From the NCBI RefSeq assembly GCF_018687715.1, contig NC_056765.1:19006894-19070893 (forward strand): a DNA stretch of 64,000 bases, in the 5' to 3' direction. Source of the stretch: Carya illinoinensis. Lineage: Eukaryota; Streptophyta; Magnoliopsida; Fagales; Juglandaceae. The notes beneath the pieces were generated by a model, which was not told the origin of the DNA, did not search any database, and worked only from the letters and a program-made list of their open reading frames with translations. Shown here piece after piece: positions 1 through 12,387 of this stretch (position 1 is its first letter; each line of letters begins with the position of its first letter). Position numbers and translations under genes: made by a program.

Positions 1-83
1 ATGTTAGTTAAAAGTGGTAACTTTTATTTAGCATGGGATTGAAATATGAATCCTTGAAGCTTGGTTTGAATTTAGAGATGATA

Positions 84-449
84 TTGGATGAGATGAGATG
101 TGATAGTTTTAGATGAAGAATAAAAGTTAAATAAAATGTTATTATTATTGTTTTGGGATTTGAAAAAATTGAATTGAGATTTGAAAATTTTGAATTATTT
201 ATTATATTTTATGTGAAAATTTGAAAAATTTATAATAATGAGATGAAATGAGTTGATATCACTTCCCAACTTTTCCAAAATTCTCATTTTATCTTATCTC
301 ATCATTATAAGTTTTTCAAATTTTCACATAAAATATAATAAACCATTCAACTTTTTTAAATTCTAAAATAATAATAATATTAAAAAATAATATTTTATTC
401 AACTTTCAATTTTTATCTAAAACTAAAAATTATCATCTTACCATCCAAG
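84..449. repeat. Hairpin (foldback) MITE, family M1, full-length copy
   Basis: The left half (from TTGGATGAGATGAGATG) and the right half (ending CTTACCATCCAAG) are inverted copies of each other over almost the whole length, with the centre near 255-275. The whole element could fold into one long AT-rich hairpin. Two half-length relatives lie at 921-1111 and 6058-6263. There is no coding capacity, as expected for a MITE. The ends are set by where the inverted symmetry stops and may be off by a few bases; I did not find a convincing target duplication. Confidence 0.75.
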
Positions 450-920
450 CATATTCGAGTGTCCTTGAGATTGTGAAAGACCAATCATATGAATCTCATA
501 TTTATAGTTCATACAAGAACTCATGTAAGGCCTAAAGTTAAAATAGAAATAGAGATACATAGTTGATTACACAGTATTTATGGCTGTCCGATTACAAGCT
601 TAATATTTATTATGCATCTATTTTATGTATTTATCTTTCTTTCACTTTTTATTTTAGAGTTTCTTATGAACTTTAAAGGATCAAATCCCATTTCGAGTAC
701 CATTTAGAAGGAAGTATGATTTCGATCACTAATATGAGAAACCTAAAAAAGAGTTTGGGGGCATAGCGCCTCTTCAAACATTAATCAGCTTTGTGTCACA
801 CAAGCTCATTCTAATGCCTTATCTTTTAGAGTTATTTCAATTTTTTTCTTTATTGGTACTCAGAATTTGATAATAAAGCTCAGACTAATTTTATGGGTGT
901 ATAGAATTTCAACTAAGGAA

Positions 921-1111
921 CTGTTTGGTTTTTAAACTCAGCTCATCTAATTATTACAATTTTTTTAAAACTTTACACAAAATAAAATAAACAATTCAAC
1001 GTTTTCAAATATCAAAATAAAAATAATATTAGAAAAATATATTTTAATAATATTTTATTTAACTTTCAACTTAAATCTTAACTCATATCATTCATTTGTG
1101 AAAACAAATGA
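921..1111. repeat. MITE family M1, half-length copy
   Basis: It starts CTGTTTGGTTTTTAAACTC, continues with the same AT-rich motif order as the right half of the hairpin at 84-449 (ACAAAATAAAATAAACAATT, then AATAATATTTTATT, then ACTTTCAACTTAAATC), and ends near AAACAAATGAGG. Length is about half that of the hairpin copy. Boundaries are approximate. Confidence 0.6.
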
Positions 1112-2214
1112 GGAAGTGTTTGCAATCAAAGTCTCGACTAACTTTGAAATACACAAATTTTTGACATGATCTCATGAGTTTCACGCAAGCACATGTCAAA
1201 TAAGTAAAAGAGAATTCATTCTCCGGTATAAACGATAAGTCCATATATAGTCATGTGGATGCAGAATTTTGAATCAAGAACGTCTGATCCTTACGGCTTG
1301 ACCGCTATGCCACCCCTTCATGCGCTGCCTTGGCCTTTTAGGTTATTCTCAGGAAGTTGCGTCTTAAACATTTCTCCTTGAAGTGGCCCCACAGGATTGG
1401 CTTGGAAATGCACCACCGTTTGGCAACTTCAACGAGTTTAAGGTTGCGAGAGTACTAGCTCCTATATTGAGGAAGACCATGCCAAACACGTTCCTCCATG
1501 GGTTGATTAGCATATCATCAGGCCATATATAAAATGTGTTATTCCTCCAAATTTAAAACGTTCTGGGTATCTAGCTGAGGTTGGCTTTCCACGATTTCCA
1601 TGTTCATTGAGTGGGACCAGAGCATGCAAATCCCGACCAACTTCTTCTACATACAGCCAAACAATTTATCTATGCCACGTTTGCTTTCCAACTATTTTCT
1701 CAAAATTCTTCAAACCATTTTTTCATGACTTTAATCAATATATGATCGATCTTTTCAATACCAAAAGTCTATGACACAGAATTTTTAGAGATAGATTGGA
1801 TATGGACAGTAGGATCATTTTTATTTGCTTCTTTTAAAAACAAAGCCTATGACAAAGAATTTTTGCCCTATGAAACCTATAGGTTTTTTTACTAAAATAA
1901 TTGTAAAACAAGAAACCAAATAGATATTTAACTGCAATAAGAGTAAAATGACTAATTAACTTGAAAACTATTTCAGGTAAAATCAAAACAAAACTGCAAT
2001 GAGTTTGCCACTGCTCAGCTAAGCTAGTACATCACTTACATATATGTATGCAGGCTACAATATTAGGCTAGTTGGTGGAAAGTCCTAGATGGAGATTTTC
2101 TATTGCTTTTTAATTTAACTATTTTTTAAAATGAGGAGAGAGATAGACACCATACGAAGGAGGATTTCAAAAATTCTATGTGTAATTAGTATTTTTGCAT
2201 ATTTTTTATTCACA

Positions 2215-2355
2215 CCACTGATATGATTTGTTGTATTATTTTTTTAAATATAAAATAATTATTTTGATCAATCAAATTAATACACTTCCACTGATATGAT
2301 TTGTTGCATTATTTTTTTAAATATAAAATAATTATTTTGATCAATCAAATTAATA
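2215..2355. repeat. Tandem duplication, 73-bp unit, two copies
   Basis: A unit beginning CCACTGATATGATTTGTTG occurs at 2215 and again at 2288, nearly identical through the shared ATTTTGATCAATCAAATTAA segment. Copies differ at very few bases, so the duplication is recent or homogenised. Confidence 0.9.
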
Positions 2356-3326
2356 AAATGTATAAAAAATATATAAAAGTGATTGTATGTAATTTAACAC
2401 TTTTCATTAGATACATGGCAATGTTGACTTAAGCATATAATGTAATGGAATATGCATGATGTGTTTATCTCTCTCCAAATTGTATAATACATGTGAGCCA
2501 CAAAATTGTAAAAGGTTGTCGAATATGACATGTTATGTTTTCCCCACACACACATGGACGGTAATTGTCTACATTGACTTTAGGGTATCTTTAGGTTGGA
2601 AAAATGTTAAGAATATCTGAGGAATATTCTTTTAAGATAATTTTGAGATATTTATAGTTTTTATTTGCTGTTGTGAAATCTTTGAAAATCAGTTAAATAG
2701 GATTTCTTAAAATATGATTTGTGTTGGGATTGGTAATTAAAAGCGAATGAGTAAATTTGAAACATAATTTTTAGGATTTTTTAAAAAGTTGTTTTGACTT
2801 TTGTTTTGTTTTTGGTTTTTTCATATTATTCTTTTATTGAAATCTAAGCTGCAAATAATTAATTGAAAGTATTTTGGAGAAATAAAGATTTTTTCTCCAA
2901 GATTTAAAGATTGAATTTGAAAAATCTTTTCTGAAAAAAGAAAATGAAACTTTCTTTCATGCCAAACACGTGCATCTTTCCAATAGTTTGCAGGTCTCGG
3001 ATTTGTCAAATAGAAGCCATCTTTCCATCAACTAGCTAGGACTTTGTTGTTCAAAAGGGGTCCATGATCAACTTTCTTTTGGTAAATATCGGTGGCAAAG
3101 TTTGGTTACCAGCTTCTTTCTCTGACCAATAAAATTATTTTCCTAGACCTTATAATATTTGAGCATTAGAGAAAGAGATTGAAATGGGAAATATACTTAT
3201 CTATTTTGTAGGGTTGTATTCAATCGTGTAGTCCATCATGGGCGTGAACTTGCACATGCAGGCATTCCTGGAGTCAAAAGGTCATCAGTGCCATGAGAAG
3301 CTGCTTCGGAGTACATGATTCGATCT

Positions 3327-3340
3327 CCCCCCCCCCCCCC
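3327..3340. repeat. Poly-C run
   Basis: Fourteen consecutive C residues, likely length-variable and error-prone in sequencing. Confidence 0.95.
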
Positions 3341-3623
3341 ACATCTTTCATTTGCTTTATGAAATTTGTTAAAAATTACATATCGCTTTAACAGCTCCCA
3401 ATATCTTGTGAGACTTCTAGAAGTTGATCATCAGCTGAATCAATTAATTAATTATGAGTCCTTTGATACAACTTATATTATATGCCAAAGTAGTAGCTAT
3501 ATGTAATGATACTCAAATGCATCACTGATGTGAAAAGTCTGTCGTACATTTGCATAAAAATTTATTTTTATTTTATGATTTTTTACTGTTGATTTTACAA
3601 TAAATTGCGTATTTACACACTAA

Positions 3624-3974
3624 GAGCCTGTTTGGAATTGAGTTTGAAAGTTTAAAAAGTGTTTTTAATTGTTTAAAAACTCTTTTAAAGAAAAAATGAT
3701 ATATTCAGTAAATTTATAACAAATACTTTAATTACCTAAAAAAAGCTGAAAATCTATTTTTTTTAAAGTTCCAAATTAAAACTTTTATTAAAAACCTCCT
3801 ACAGATAACTCTATATTTTTTAAAAATTAATATAACTAATTTTAAAAGTACTTTAGATACATGTTTATCAAACAATAAACAATTTTTAAAGTATAGAACT
3901 TATTATTTAAGTTATAAGCTATATGTCTTAAAATTATAAGTTATATTTCCCACCATAATTCTAAACATGCACTA
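3624..3974. repeat. Inverted-repeat MITE, family M2
   Basis: The left end GAGCCTGTTTGGAATTGAGT is matched in reverse at the right end (CATAATTCTAAACATGCAC). The interior is AT-rich with partial inverted symmetry and no open reading frame. The terminal GTTTGG motif is common among plant MITEs of the hAT and PIF groups; superfamily not decided. Confidence 0.5.
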
Positions 3975-4345
3975 ACTTATAGGTAGTAGAGCTTTAAGAT
4001 ATTTTACTGTTACAATTATTACCACGTCTCTCATTTTCTATTGATGATGATATCCTTTTATCAAATTTCTTTGAGATTCAAACCTAAACAATTACCTTCT
4101 TCTCATCTCAATATATTTTTTGAGTAATATTACGTAGAAAGTGAAAGGTAATAAACTCTATACAGGCTTTCTGAGAAAAGTGAAACAACACGCAAAAATG
4201 GATTTTTTTTTTTTTTTTTAAAAGAGTCCAATTTTTTTCGAGTATTTGCACACCTTGAGCTACACAAATCATCTTCAATATTTTTGTTCAACAAAATTGG
4301 AGTTTTTTTTTTTTTTTTAACTTTTTCATTTGGCCGATCGTAAGC

Positions 4346-4346
<1 letters not shown>

Positions 4347-4403
<57 letters not shown>
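4347..4403. repeat. (TAA)n microsatellite, about 18 units
   Basis: Uninterrupted ATA/TAA trinucleotide run, a likely polymorphic SSR. Confidence 0.95.
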
Positions 4404-5130
4404 GGCAGACTCGATTACTTATTTATATGCATTGAAAGATTTAATTAAAAGACAATTTTCACCTCCTAAGCTCGAATCGGAGAATATTTATAATTTGAAG
4501 CCTGCTTGAAGAGATAGGCAAAGAAAAAACTAAAATAAAATTAGGAGATCAGATGGAGTATATAAGGTTTATTCTACTGACCAAACAAAATCTATGAAAC
4601 AGTATTACAAGATCGAGAGTCGAGACGAGCTGAGATAATTTTTAGTTTTATTTTTAGAAAAATTGTTATCATTAATTTATCAGAGAAATTTACATTATGA
4701 TATGATATATTTTGAAATATTTCCATATCAAACATGATATCATAAATCAAAATAATTTATTTGAAATTCCATTAATACACTATTTCTTTTTGTGATTGGT
4801 CTGGTCTTTACTAGTGATGATACTCTCTATAAACAAACATTCAAGAGAGAATATTTTCTACCTAAATAAAGATTCAACCTCGCATTTTATAAAAAGAAAT
4901 GATTAAATCTCTACATACAAAAGTCCAAGAGATAATTTTTTTTAAATTTTTTTAATTAATAATAAGGAAACCAAAAAAGAAAACAGTAAGACAGATGCGA
5001 AAGAGGATGAATTACAATTTGGACCAACTCGTGTAAATTTTAGAATCTGTGACGGCTTATGAAGATAACATGCTTGTCTCTTTTCAATTACAGAGGTTAA
5101 ACATAAAAGGTTTAGCGATGATGAGTCCGG

Positions 5131-5373
5131 TGATCTAACGCATGAGGAGTGCACACAGATGTGGGTGGCGCTTGAGAATCACGCATGGTGATTTTTACAA
5201 AATCATCACTTTCTTTAGAACAATTTGAAAATAGTGAATCTATTTGAGTCTGATAATTTAACGCATGATGAGTGCACACAGATGTGGGCAATGCTTGAGA
5301 ATCACGCATAGCAATTTTTGTAAAACCATTAATTTTTTTAAAATGATTTTAAAATAATGGATCTATTTGTATC
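5131..5373. repeat. Tandem duplication, ~121-bp unit, two copies
   Basis: The blocks starting TGATCTAACGCATGAGGAG (5131) and TGATAATTTAACGCATGATG (5251) share GTGCACACAGATGTGGG, GCTTGAGAATCACGCAT and the trailing GATCTATTTG/GAATCTATTTG. The second copy is more AT-degraded. Confidence 0.8.
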
Positions 5374-6057
5374 GTGCGTTTTTCTCGAAAGTTGTCAAAA
5401 GTTGTTGATTTGTTTGTTTTTTACCTTGAAAAAAGTAAAATAAAACTTAATAAAATAAACCTTAATAGATAAGGCAAGCGAACGGAGAAAAGAAAAAAAT
5501 CAATCTGGAAACCGTAATTTTTAATTTTAAATTTTTTTGGGGGGCCTCGACGACCTGCGATATTTATGTATTATTATTATTTTTTTTGTAAGCAGACAAC
5601 CTGCGATAGTTGGTCTTGGCCATTCCATTCTTTACAGTAATAAAATAATATAAAAATTCTTTCCAAAATCCACGTAAAAGTTAAAAGATTAATCCTACCC
5701 AATATGTGGTTTAAAAATATATTTTTAGCAAGACTCAAGTCTCTCATACATTAATATACTCAGTAAATCAATCATTTGCTTAGAGGTTAGCCAACCTTTC
5801 CAATCACACGACTCTTCTTTCTTTCTGTTTGTAAATTTACGAGGCACCAACTGATCTTGACGGAATCAAGGTTTAACATTCTTTTTCAGCGGCTAAGCTC
5901 CCATTGTTTGATTTTACCACCACCTTCTCCATCTTTTTATGTCTTCTAGTGACAATACTTAAGAATCAAAATACTCCATCGAATTCGATTAAATTAAAGC
6001 TTGAAATTACTCGATTGCTTCTCGTAAAATATTCTATATTAGAAAATGTGATAAGTG

Positions 6058-6263
6058 GTTTGGATTGGGAAATAATCTTATCTCACCTCATTTTATTTCA
6101 TTATTATAACTTTTTAAACTTTTACATAAAATATAACAAACAATTTAATTTTTTCAATTCTCAATTCATTTTTTTAAATTTTAAAATAAAAATAATAATA
6201 TTTTATTTAATTTTTATATTTATCTAAAATTATTTCATCACATTTTATCTCTCAGTTCAAAAC
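6058..6263. repeat. MITE family M1, half-length copy
   Basis: Starts GTTTGGATTGGGAAATAATC, ends with the inverted TCTCTCAGTTCAAAAC, and carries the M1 motif series (TCATTATTATAACTTTTTAA, ACATAAAATATAACAAAC, AATAATATTTTATTTAA). An open frame across 5904-6227 is an artefact of this AT-rich element. Confidence 0.6.
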
Positions 6264-7390
6264 AGGATCTTTGATAATGGCTTTTTGTTTTAATTATTTA
6301 ATTTTTTATATTAATCTCAACTTTTATCTCCTAAAAACAAACATAACATTCGAGTTGGGAGTGGACGAAAGCATCTCCATGTGAGACCTAAAAGATTGCA
6401 GGAATGAAGCCTAAAGAACGTCAGCATCCGTAGGGTTTTCTTGCTCCCGCTTTTATCGCTGAGAAATGATTCACCTCGCGAGTCTGAGCAGAGAAATTTG
6501 ACTTTTTCTTCAATTTTTTTTTGGGGCAATGATCTAGTCTATGCGTGAGACAGAGCAGAGCAGAGCATGTCGGAGTTGGGTTGCTCTGCTTTTGGCCGTT
6601 TGCGTTTTTGTCTAAACCACACCGAGAAAAGCAAATCAAGGGAACAACCTAGAAGGCTAGAACTGTCGTATGTTTTGTCACCGTCAAGGCCCTGTCTAGA
6701 AAATAATTTCTTCCTCGCTCAAAAAAATGAAAGGAAAATACTATTTATTATTTTCTAATTATTCATTTATGTGATATTAAATAATTAAAAAATAAGGAAG
6801 ATATGATAAATAGATTTTTAATATATTTAACACTTCTGAAAAAAACAAAAACACAACTCTCTCCCGCTATAGCTCATTCCTCCTGGCTCCTACTCAGTAA
6901 ATTTATGTCGCTGAAACTTCCAGGAAATTATTAGAAGTGCTGCCATATGACCAACGGTATAGAACCGCACATGAGTTCCGTGTCACCTCGTGAAATCACG
7001 CTTCCGAGTTCCGGCCAACAAGTGCGTGCGCTCACGTCACGTCTTAAAATCGGCACATGGGGCCAACGGACACATGGGCAGCGCGGCACAAACACTGGCG
7101 TTCTTAAGGTACCGTTTAAGACCATAACTGTATGATCTAACTATTTTAATTTGTCTCATTTTCTAGGAATAAGAACATGAAAGTGGTAGAAGCGTAAATC
7201 TCCAACTTAAGGGGCAAACGATTGATTGTAGTTTCTATTTATCAATTGTCTTTCTCCTTGATAAGCCAAGTGGCAAGTAACATGGACACACTTCATTCAT
7301 TTTCTTTTTTCTCTTTTATTTTTATTTTATTTTCTAGCAATATATAGGGTAAAAGAACAATGACAAGTACTTCCTGTAAAGATAAAAATT

Positions 7391-8215
7391 TGATAGGATT
7401 AAATGACTAAATGATAAAATTTATCTTATCGTATTATTTGAAATTGTTGGATGAATATAAAAATAATTATTGATTTATCTCTAAATAATATTGAATTTAT
7501 CTAGAAGTCTTAAATATTGTTTAAATAAGTCATTAAGGTTAAAATCGAGTTCTAATAGATCTGTATATATTCAGAAGAAAGCTAAACAGATATTAGTCAA
7601 TACAGAAGAATGTTATCGTGAAATATTAGTAGTCCGTTAGAACACGTTTTCGCGACTATTAATAACTGTTAGAAGAATCCAACTGTGACTGAAACTCTTT
7701 CTAGACTTTCTATTTAAACGGATTCGGTTTTGTATTTAAGAAAAGAGTTTGAGCCACGAATTCTAGAGAGTATATTCTAAACATTTATGAGAGAAAATTC
7801 ACTTGAAGATTTTCATTTGGTTTATCATATTTTCTTGAGTATGATCGTGCTTTAAATGTGAAGTAATATCAATTGGATTTCAACCTCTAGAGTTTTAGAA
7901 GAGAAGTCAACATTTGAAAATCGTTAGAGGTTCTAGCTGCTATTACGGTAGAAGACAAACGAGTCGTTTGTCTAGGCAAGTAAGATAGTCGAATTGTAAA
8001 GAATTTGTAATTGATGATTGCCTTGTAATTATTTTTCAAACAATAAGATTAATTTTTCTAGATTTGACTACCCTGTAAGGTTTTACATTTAAAATTTTTT
8101 TTAAAAGGTTTTTTTTCTTAACTAATCGTTATGTTTTACAAAGTCGATTATTTATTTTAAAATATTTAATTCATTTTATAATTTTGTTAATTAAATCTAA
8201 TCTATTTATTCAAAA
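7391..8215 (+). mobile_element. Solo LTR, Copia (Sirevirus-type), same family as element A
   Basis: This stretch aligns along its length with the 5' LTR at 42003-42836. Both start TG, share the block GGA(T/C)TA(A/G)ATGACTAA, then ATGATCGTGCTT/GTGATCGTGCTTC, AGAGGTTC(T)AGCTGCT/AGAGGTTCTTGCTACT, GAGTCGTTTG/GAGTTGTTTG, and CCTGTAAGGTTTTAC/CCCGTAGGGTTTTAC near the end. No internal retrotransposon sequence follows, so it is a solo LTR. The right end is approximate and no clean 5-bp target duplication is visible, so it is probably old. It lies in sense orientation directly before the DUF1635 gene. Confidence 0.8.
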
Positions 8216-8267
8216 AAATTGATAGACAATTTCATAATCCACATCTTATGTTAGCAATTTCACTTCC

Positions 8268-8274
8268 TATAAGA
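8268..8274 (+). promoter_or_regulatory. Probable TATA box of the DUF1635 gene
   Basis: TATAAGA lies 105 bp before the first ATG and is followed by a CT-rich leader (8320-8336), the usual arrangement of a plant core promoter and 5' UTR. It sits only about 50 bp after the end of the solo LTR. Confidence 0.45.
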
Positions 8275-8378
8275 GGCCAAAGGACCGCTCAAAAAGGCCA
8301 CCTCTTGCTTCCACCTCACCCCTCTCTCTCTCTCTGCGCGTGAAGACTCGTTCAATATCTCAGTCCAATTATAGGAAG

Positions 8379-9222
8379 ATGAACAACCAACGCAACCCTC
8401 TACTCAGCTGGGTTTACAACTGCCAAGGGAAGGTAAACATGGTTCTCCGTTTGAAAAATGCATGATGGGGTTCCTTTATCTGCTGTTTGAGAGCTAATTG
8501 TGTTGTCAATTTCAATCATACAGACAATGGAAGAGCTAAGAACGTCCCTTCTATACACAACTTTGGAACTTGATCAAACACGGTTGGCAGCTCAAGAGGA
8601 GATTAGAAAGAAAGATGAGGAATTAATTCATTTCAAAGATCTGCTTAGGGAAGCCATCAGGGAGAGAGACGAAGCACAAGAGAAATGTCGACTCCTCCTT
8701 GAGAAGATCTTACTCCAACATCATCCAACTCCAACTGCTCCTCTTTCAGGAAATTCTAGCATTGAAGACGAACCAAGAATTAGAGGAATCGACTCAAACA
8801 ATGGCCTCTCATCCTCAGATTGTGAGGAGAGCATTGTTTCACCTTCTCCGGTTGTTGACCCAATTCCACAATCCTTGCCACAAGCAACAGTAGAGCAGCT
8901 AGTGTCTGGGAAGCCATTACCGGAAAAAGGTAAGCTTTTGCAGGCAGTGATGAATGCCGGTCCACTCCTTCAGACTCTCCTTCTCGCCGGACCACTTCCC
9001 CAATGGCGGCATCCACCTCCCCCACTTGAGTCCTTTCAGATTCCTCCGGTGACCATTTCTTCACCACCACAGCCAGCGCTCCTCCCTCAAGACTCAATCA
9101 CCAACATTCTACGTTGCAATAGTACCCCCACCAGCTGTGGCATCAACAGAAAAAGGGTTCTTTGTGAAGCCTCTGATTCTCCTATAGATCAGACAAAGTA
9201 CCAAAGGCTTGTTATTCAATGA
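8379..9222 (+). CDS. DUF1635 family protein (two exons)
   Basis: Exon 1 is 8379-8432 (18 codons, ending YNCQGK), the intron is 8433-8523 (GT...AG, 91 bp) and exon 2 is 8524-9222, giving about 250 residues. Splicing in phase 0 joins QGK to TMEELRTSLLYTTLELDQT, the conserved core of plant DUF1635 proteins as I remember the family. Residues about 20-80 are highly charged and heptad-like (coiled coil: LAAQEEIRKKDEELIHF, REAIRERDEAQEKCRLLLEK). The middle is Ser/Pro-rich and acidic. A later segment has GKLLQAVMNAGPLLQTLLLAGPLPQWRHPPP, here split by its hydrophobic PLLQTLLLAGPLP core, also typical. The C-terminus is basic (NRKRVL). Function is unknown; some homologues carry a loose 'TOX/HMG-box' label without support. 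The only intact host gene in the window. The start is chosen because exon 1 extends the conserved region; the in-frame ATG at 8500 lies in the intron. Confidence 0.9.
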
Positions 9223-12200
9223 CAACTATTTCCAAGAAATCCCAATATTTTTCATTACGATTAGAATCCACCAACCAATATTAGTTGGGTAAGTGACCGA
9301 TCTTGCAATATTTGTACCGAGGTTTTTCCTAGGAAAGGAACTGCCAAGATTTTTACTCACTGAGAATGGAAAAGAAAAGAGCTTTCTCTTTGCTCCTATC
9401 TCCCTGTTCTTTGGCTAGATATTTTGTCTCAGTTTTTTCACATTTAGTGGATTCGTTGATGAGAAAACATTAACCAGAAATACTTGGGGACCCGAATTTG
9501 GGTTCCGAAGTAGCGTCCGAATTTATTTATTTATTTAATAATTAAAAAAGTATCTTTTAATAATGTTATGAATTTTTTTATATTTAAGAAATAAATTTAT
9601 TTTTTAAGTTATTCGAAGGATTTTCAGACTAGATCCTTCCATGTAATGGCCTGGTGTGGAGTTGTTAGGAGGGAAGAGAGGTGTCCAACAACCAGAAGGT
9701 CTCAGAGCCCTGCATGTCGGGTTGAGTGGATCCCACAAATCAGTCTGGATATACTGCAGTGTGATTTGTAATTATATTAATGGGAAGTATGATTCTTGAT
9801 ATCTAAATCTTTTCTGAAAATCTTTTTTCCCCTGCCCTGCTCTCTTACCATTTTACTAAGAGTATTGATAATAATTTCTTTATCTTTATATATAAAATTA
9901 TATATTTTAAAGATTAATTTTAAATATAAAAATTTTTTTATATTAGATTATATATTTTTTGATCAAATAATAATAAAATAATAAAGAGAGAAGAGAAAAA
10001 AAAAGAGAAAAAAAGAGAAAAGAAAAAATTGGTAGGAGAGAGAAAATAATAAAATAATATTTAAAAAAAGAAAATGACATATTCAAATATGAATAACGAC
10101 TGTTCATAGTTATTTAACATTATGAAGATAAATAAACTAATATAGATAAAATTGTGATAAGTTTATTTAAATTTGACTTTAAAAATAAAGATGAATAAAT
10201 AAACTTCATAATGTTACTAAAAAGAAAAAACTAGTACTTTAAAAAATTTCAACATACGTAAAGAAGTTACTAAAAGTAAATTTATAAATTAATTTGATTT
10301 ATAAATATATTAAATTTATTTTATAATAAAAATAATTTTATAATTTGATTTACTATATTAAAATACATTTATTTGTGAGTATTTAAATATTTGTCATTCA
10401 GTAATGCGTCTTTTGTCTATCTGCCCGCACTCATTTTGTTCCAACTTTTCTTTAATGGTTGCAGTTATTTCAGCGAGCCCCTCTCTCTCTCTCTCTGACG
10501 TTGAGAGTTGCACAGAATGCTCTTTTGACCAGTCTAGACGATCTCTTAGCAATGCAGATGAAGAAGCATCAGTACGGCCTGGAGCCCTTATTCATTCACT
10601 AGACACGGCTAGACTATAACTTCGGAATTCTTTTTGGCTTAAAGAGATTCTCCAAGAAGGGAATGTATAAGTTTCTTATATTTCCTTTAAAAATTGTTGA
10701 AAGATAAATTTAAAATTCATTAAAGATACTTTAATGATGAAATGTATTTTTTTTACGGGGATATATAAGTCTTATATATCTTACGTCTGTATTTAATATA
10801 TTATCATTTTCATAAATAGAGTAATACTATTTATCATCTTTATTATCATTATTTTTTTACTATTTTATGATGTGATTTTAAATAATTAAAGACTATTTAT
10901 TATATTTTATTTGTAAATATATTATCTAATATTTTTTTGATCAACAAAAGCACTTGTTTTATTTATCAAAATCAACCAATTACATCAAAGCATCATGCTT
11001 AATGACTTGATAAACAAACTCTAGAAAAGAGTGTCACCAAATTACAAGATCATCTATATGTCATGAATGTTTAGCCAAACAATGGGCCACAACATTGACC
11101 ATACGACCTCTATGCTGAACAGACACCGTAGGAAACCTTTGAAGTAGCCTCCTAATTTTAAAGACCAAATTTTCCCATATAGATATAGATTCCTAATCAT
11201 TAATAAGCTCTAGTACCACCAATAATAAATCTATTTCTACCTCTAATTCATTAATTTTCAAAGACAAAGTAAACTTGAAGGTCCCTCAACACTGTCAAGA
11301 ATTCTATTTCTATCGGATCAGTCATTTCATGTTCTGGTTTATTTGCTGTAAAAATCACCTGATCTTACTTATATCTAATAATTCTATTATCTAATATTAC
11401 ATTATGAGATAATAAAAAAATATATTATTATTTTCAATAAATAAACTAATTGACATGGAGATTATTACTATTATACCAAAATATCATAATACATATTATT
11501 TTGTGGTAACTACCGTGACATGGTATACACTTAAAAATAATTTTTTTTTTTCTATAAACATATAACTCTTTTTAACATTCTTTAAATATTTATATTTTTA
11601 TAAAAAAATATAAAAGTAATTAGAAAAGCATCACAATTATTCTTTCGTCGGGCATCAACCCAAAATTAAAAGAATGAAAGTTGCCTCAGATGTGACAGCA
11701 TGCAATTGATTAATTTTTATAACGAGAAAGAAAAGTCATACAAAGAAAGAGAAAGCAAAAACATCGGTGACATGACAGGAAACAACAACACCCGAACCGA
11801 TTTCATAAGGTGAGCTTTTGAAGTTTGAACTTAACAGCGTAAAAGCCCGCAACTGCAAAGAATGTTGGGGGCCAAGCCCAAAAGCAAAATGTTATTTCTT
11901 TGTGAAGTGGGATACGTCGTCCAGTCTACACGGTAAAGAAGATAATAAAAATAAAGAAACGTTGGAGTGGATCGAGCGTCGAGATACATTGACGAAAAAG
12001 ACTGGAATTAGACAAAAACTTCCTCCATCTCCTCTTCACATGGGAAACGTCAACTCACCGTTATCTGTATTCAGTTTCTGCATCATTCCATGATGGGAAA
12101 TACTTTTGGTCGCCACCGTCAACTCACCTACGTATGGTCGCCACCGTTTTCTTTTTATTTATTTATTTATTTAATTTTTTTACTTAATTATTAAGTAAAT

Positions 12201-12387
12201 ATTTTTTTAATAAATTTCTAATTTTTATTTATTTTTTACAAAATTTTAATAGATTTTAAAAAATTAAATAAAAAAGATGAAATCACAATTACCTATTCCG
12301 TGGATGTTTCGGAGACCTCCATAATTACCTCCCTTGAAGCCCCTTCCATGATTTTGTACTACTGTTCTGTGTAAGACTGGCAAAATT
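9223..12387. other. Intergenic DNA, no gene recognised
   Basis: AT-rich sequence after the DUF1635 stop codon. It includes a purine-rich tract (9984-10070), a short CT microsatellite near 10482-10498 and the L1 remnant listed separately. Open frames at 10404-10619 and 11818-12093 show no recognisable domain and I do not call them genes. Confidence 0.5.
10925..11395 (-). mobile_element. L1-type LINE 3' remnant (RNase H C-terminal end)
   Basis: On the minus strand the frame reads RRLLQRFPTVSVQHRGR then MVNVVAHCLAKHS, the typical end of the RNase H domain (RVT_3) in plant L1 elements, where an xNxVAHxLAKxA motif precedes the stop. Further along is DDLVIW*HSFLEFV, also typical. An A-rich end (AATAAAACAAG, then A7) follows. 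Frameshifts and stops are present and the element is 5'-truncated, as LINE insertions usually are. Confidence 0.65.

Larger units (their letters stand above)
450..7390. other. AT-rich intergenic DNA, no gene recognised
   Basis: Apart from the small repeats listed separately, no coding sequence, RNA gene or larger transposon is recognised here. Open frames are short, AT-biased and without family motifs. Only 6931-7135 is notably richer in G+C, with open frames on both strands, but neither resembles a known protein. Confidence 0.5.

Noticed and set aside
6931..7135. Overlapping open frames on both strands in a GC-richer patch
   Set aside because: No conserved motif, and both strands are open, which argues against either.
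8780..9097. 105-residue minus-strand frame
   Set aside because: Shadow of the DUF1635 coding sequence.
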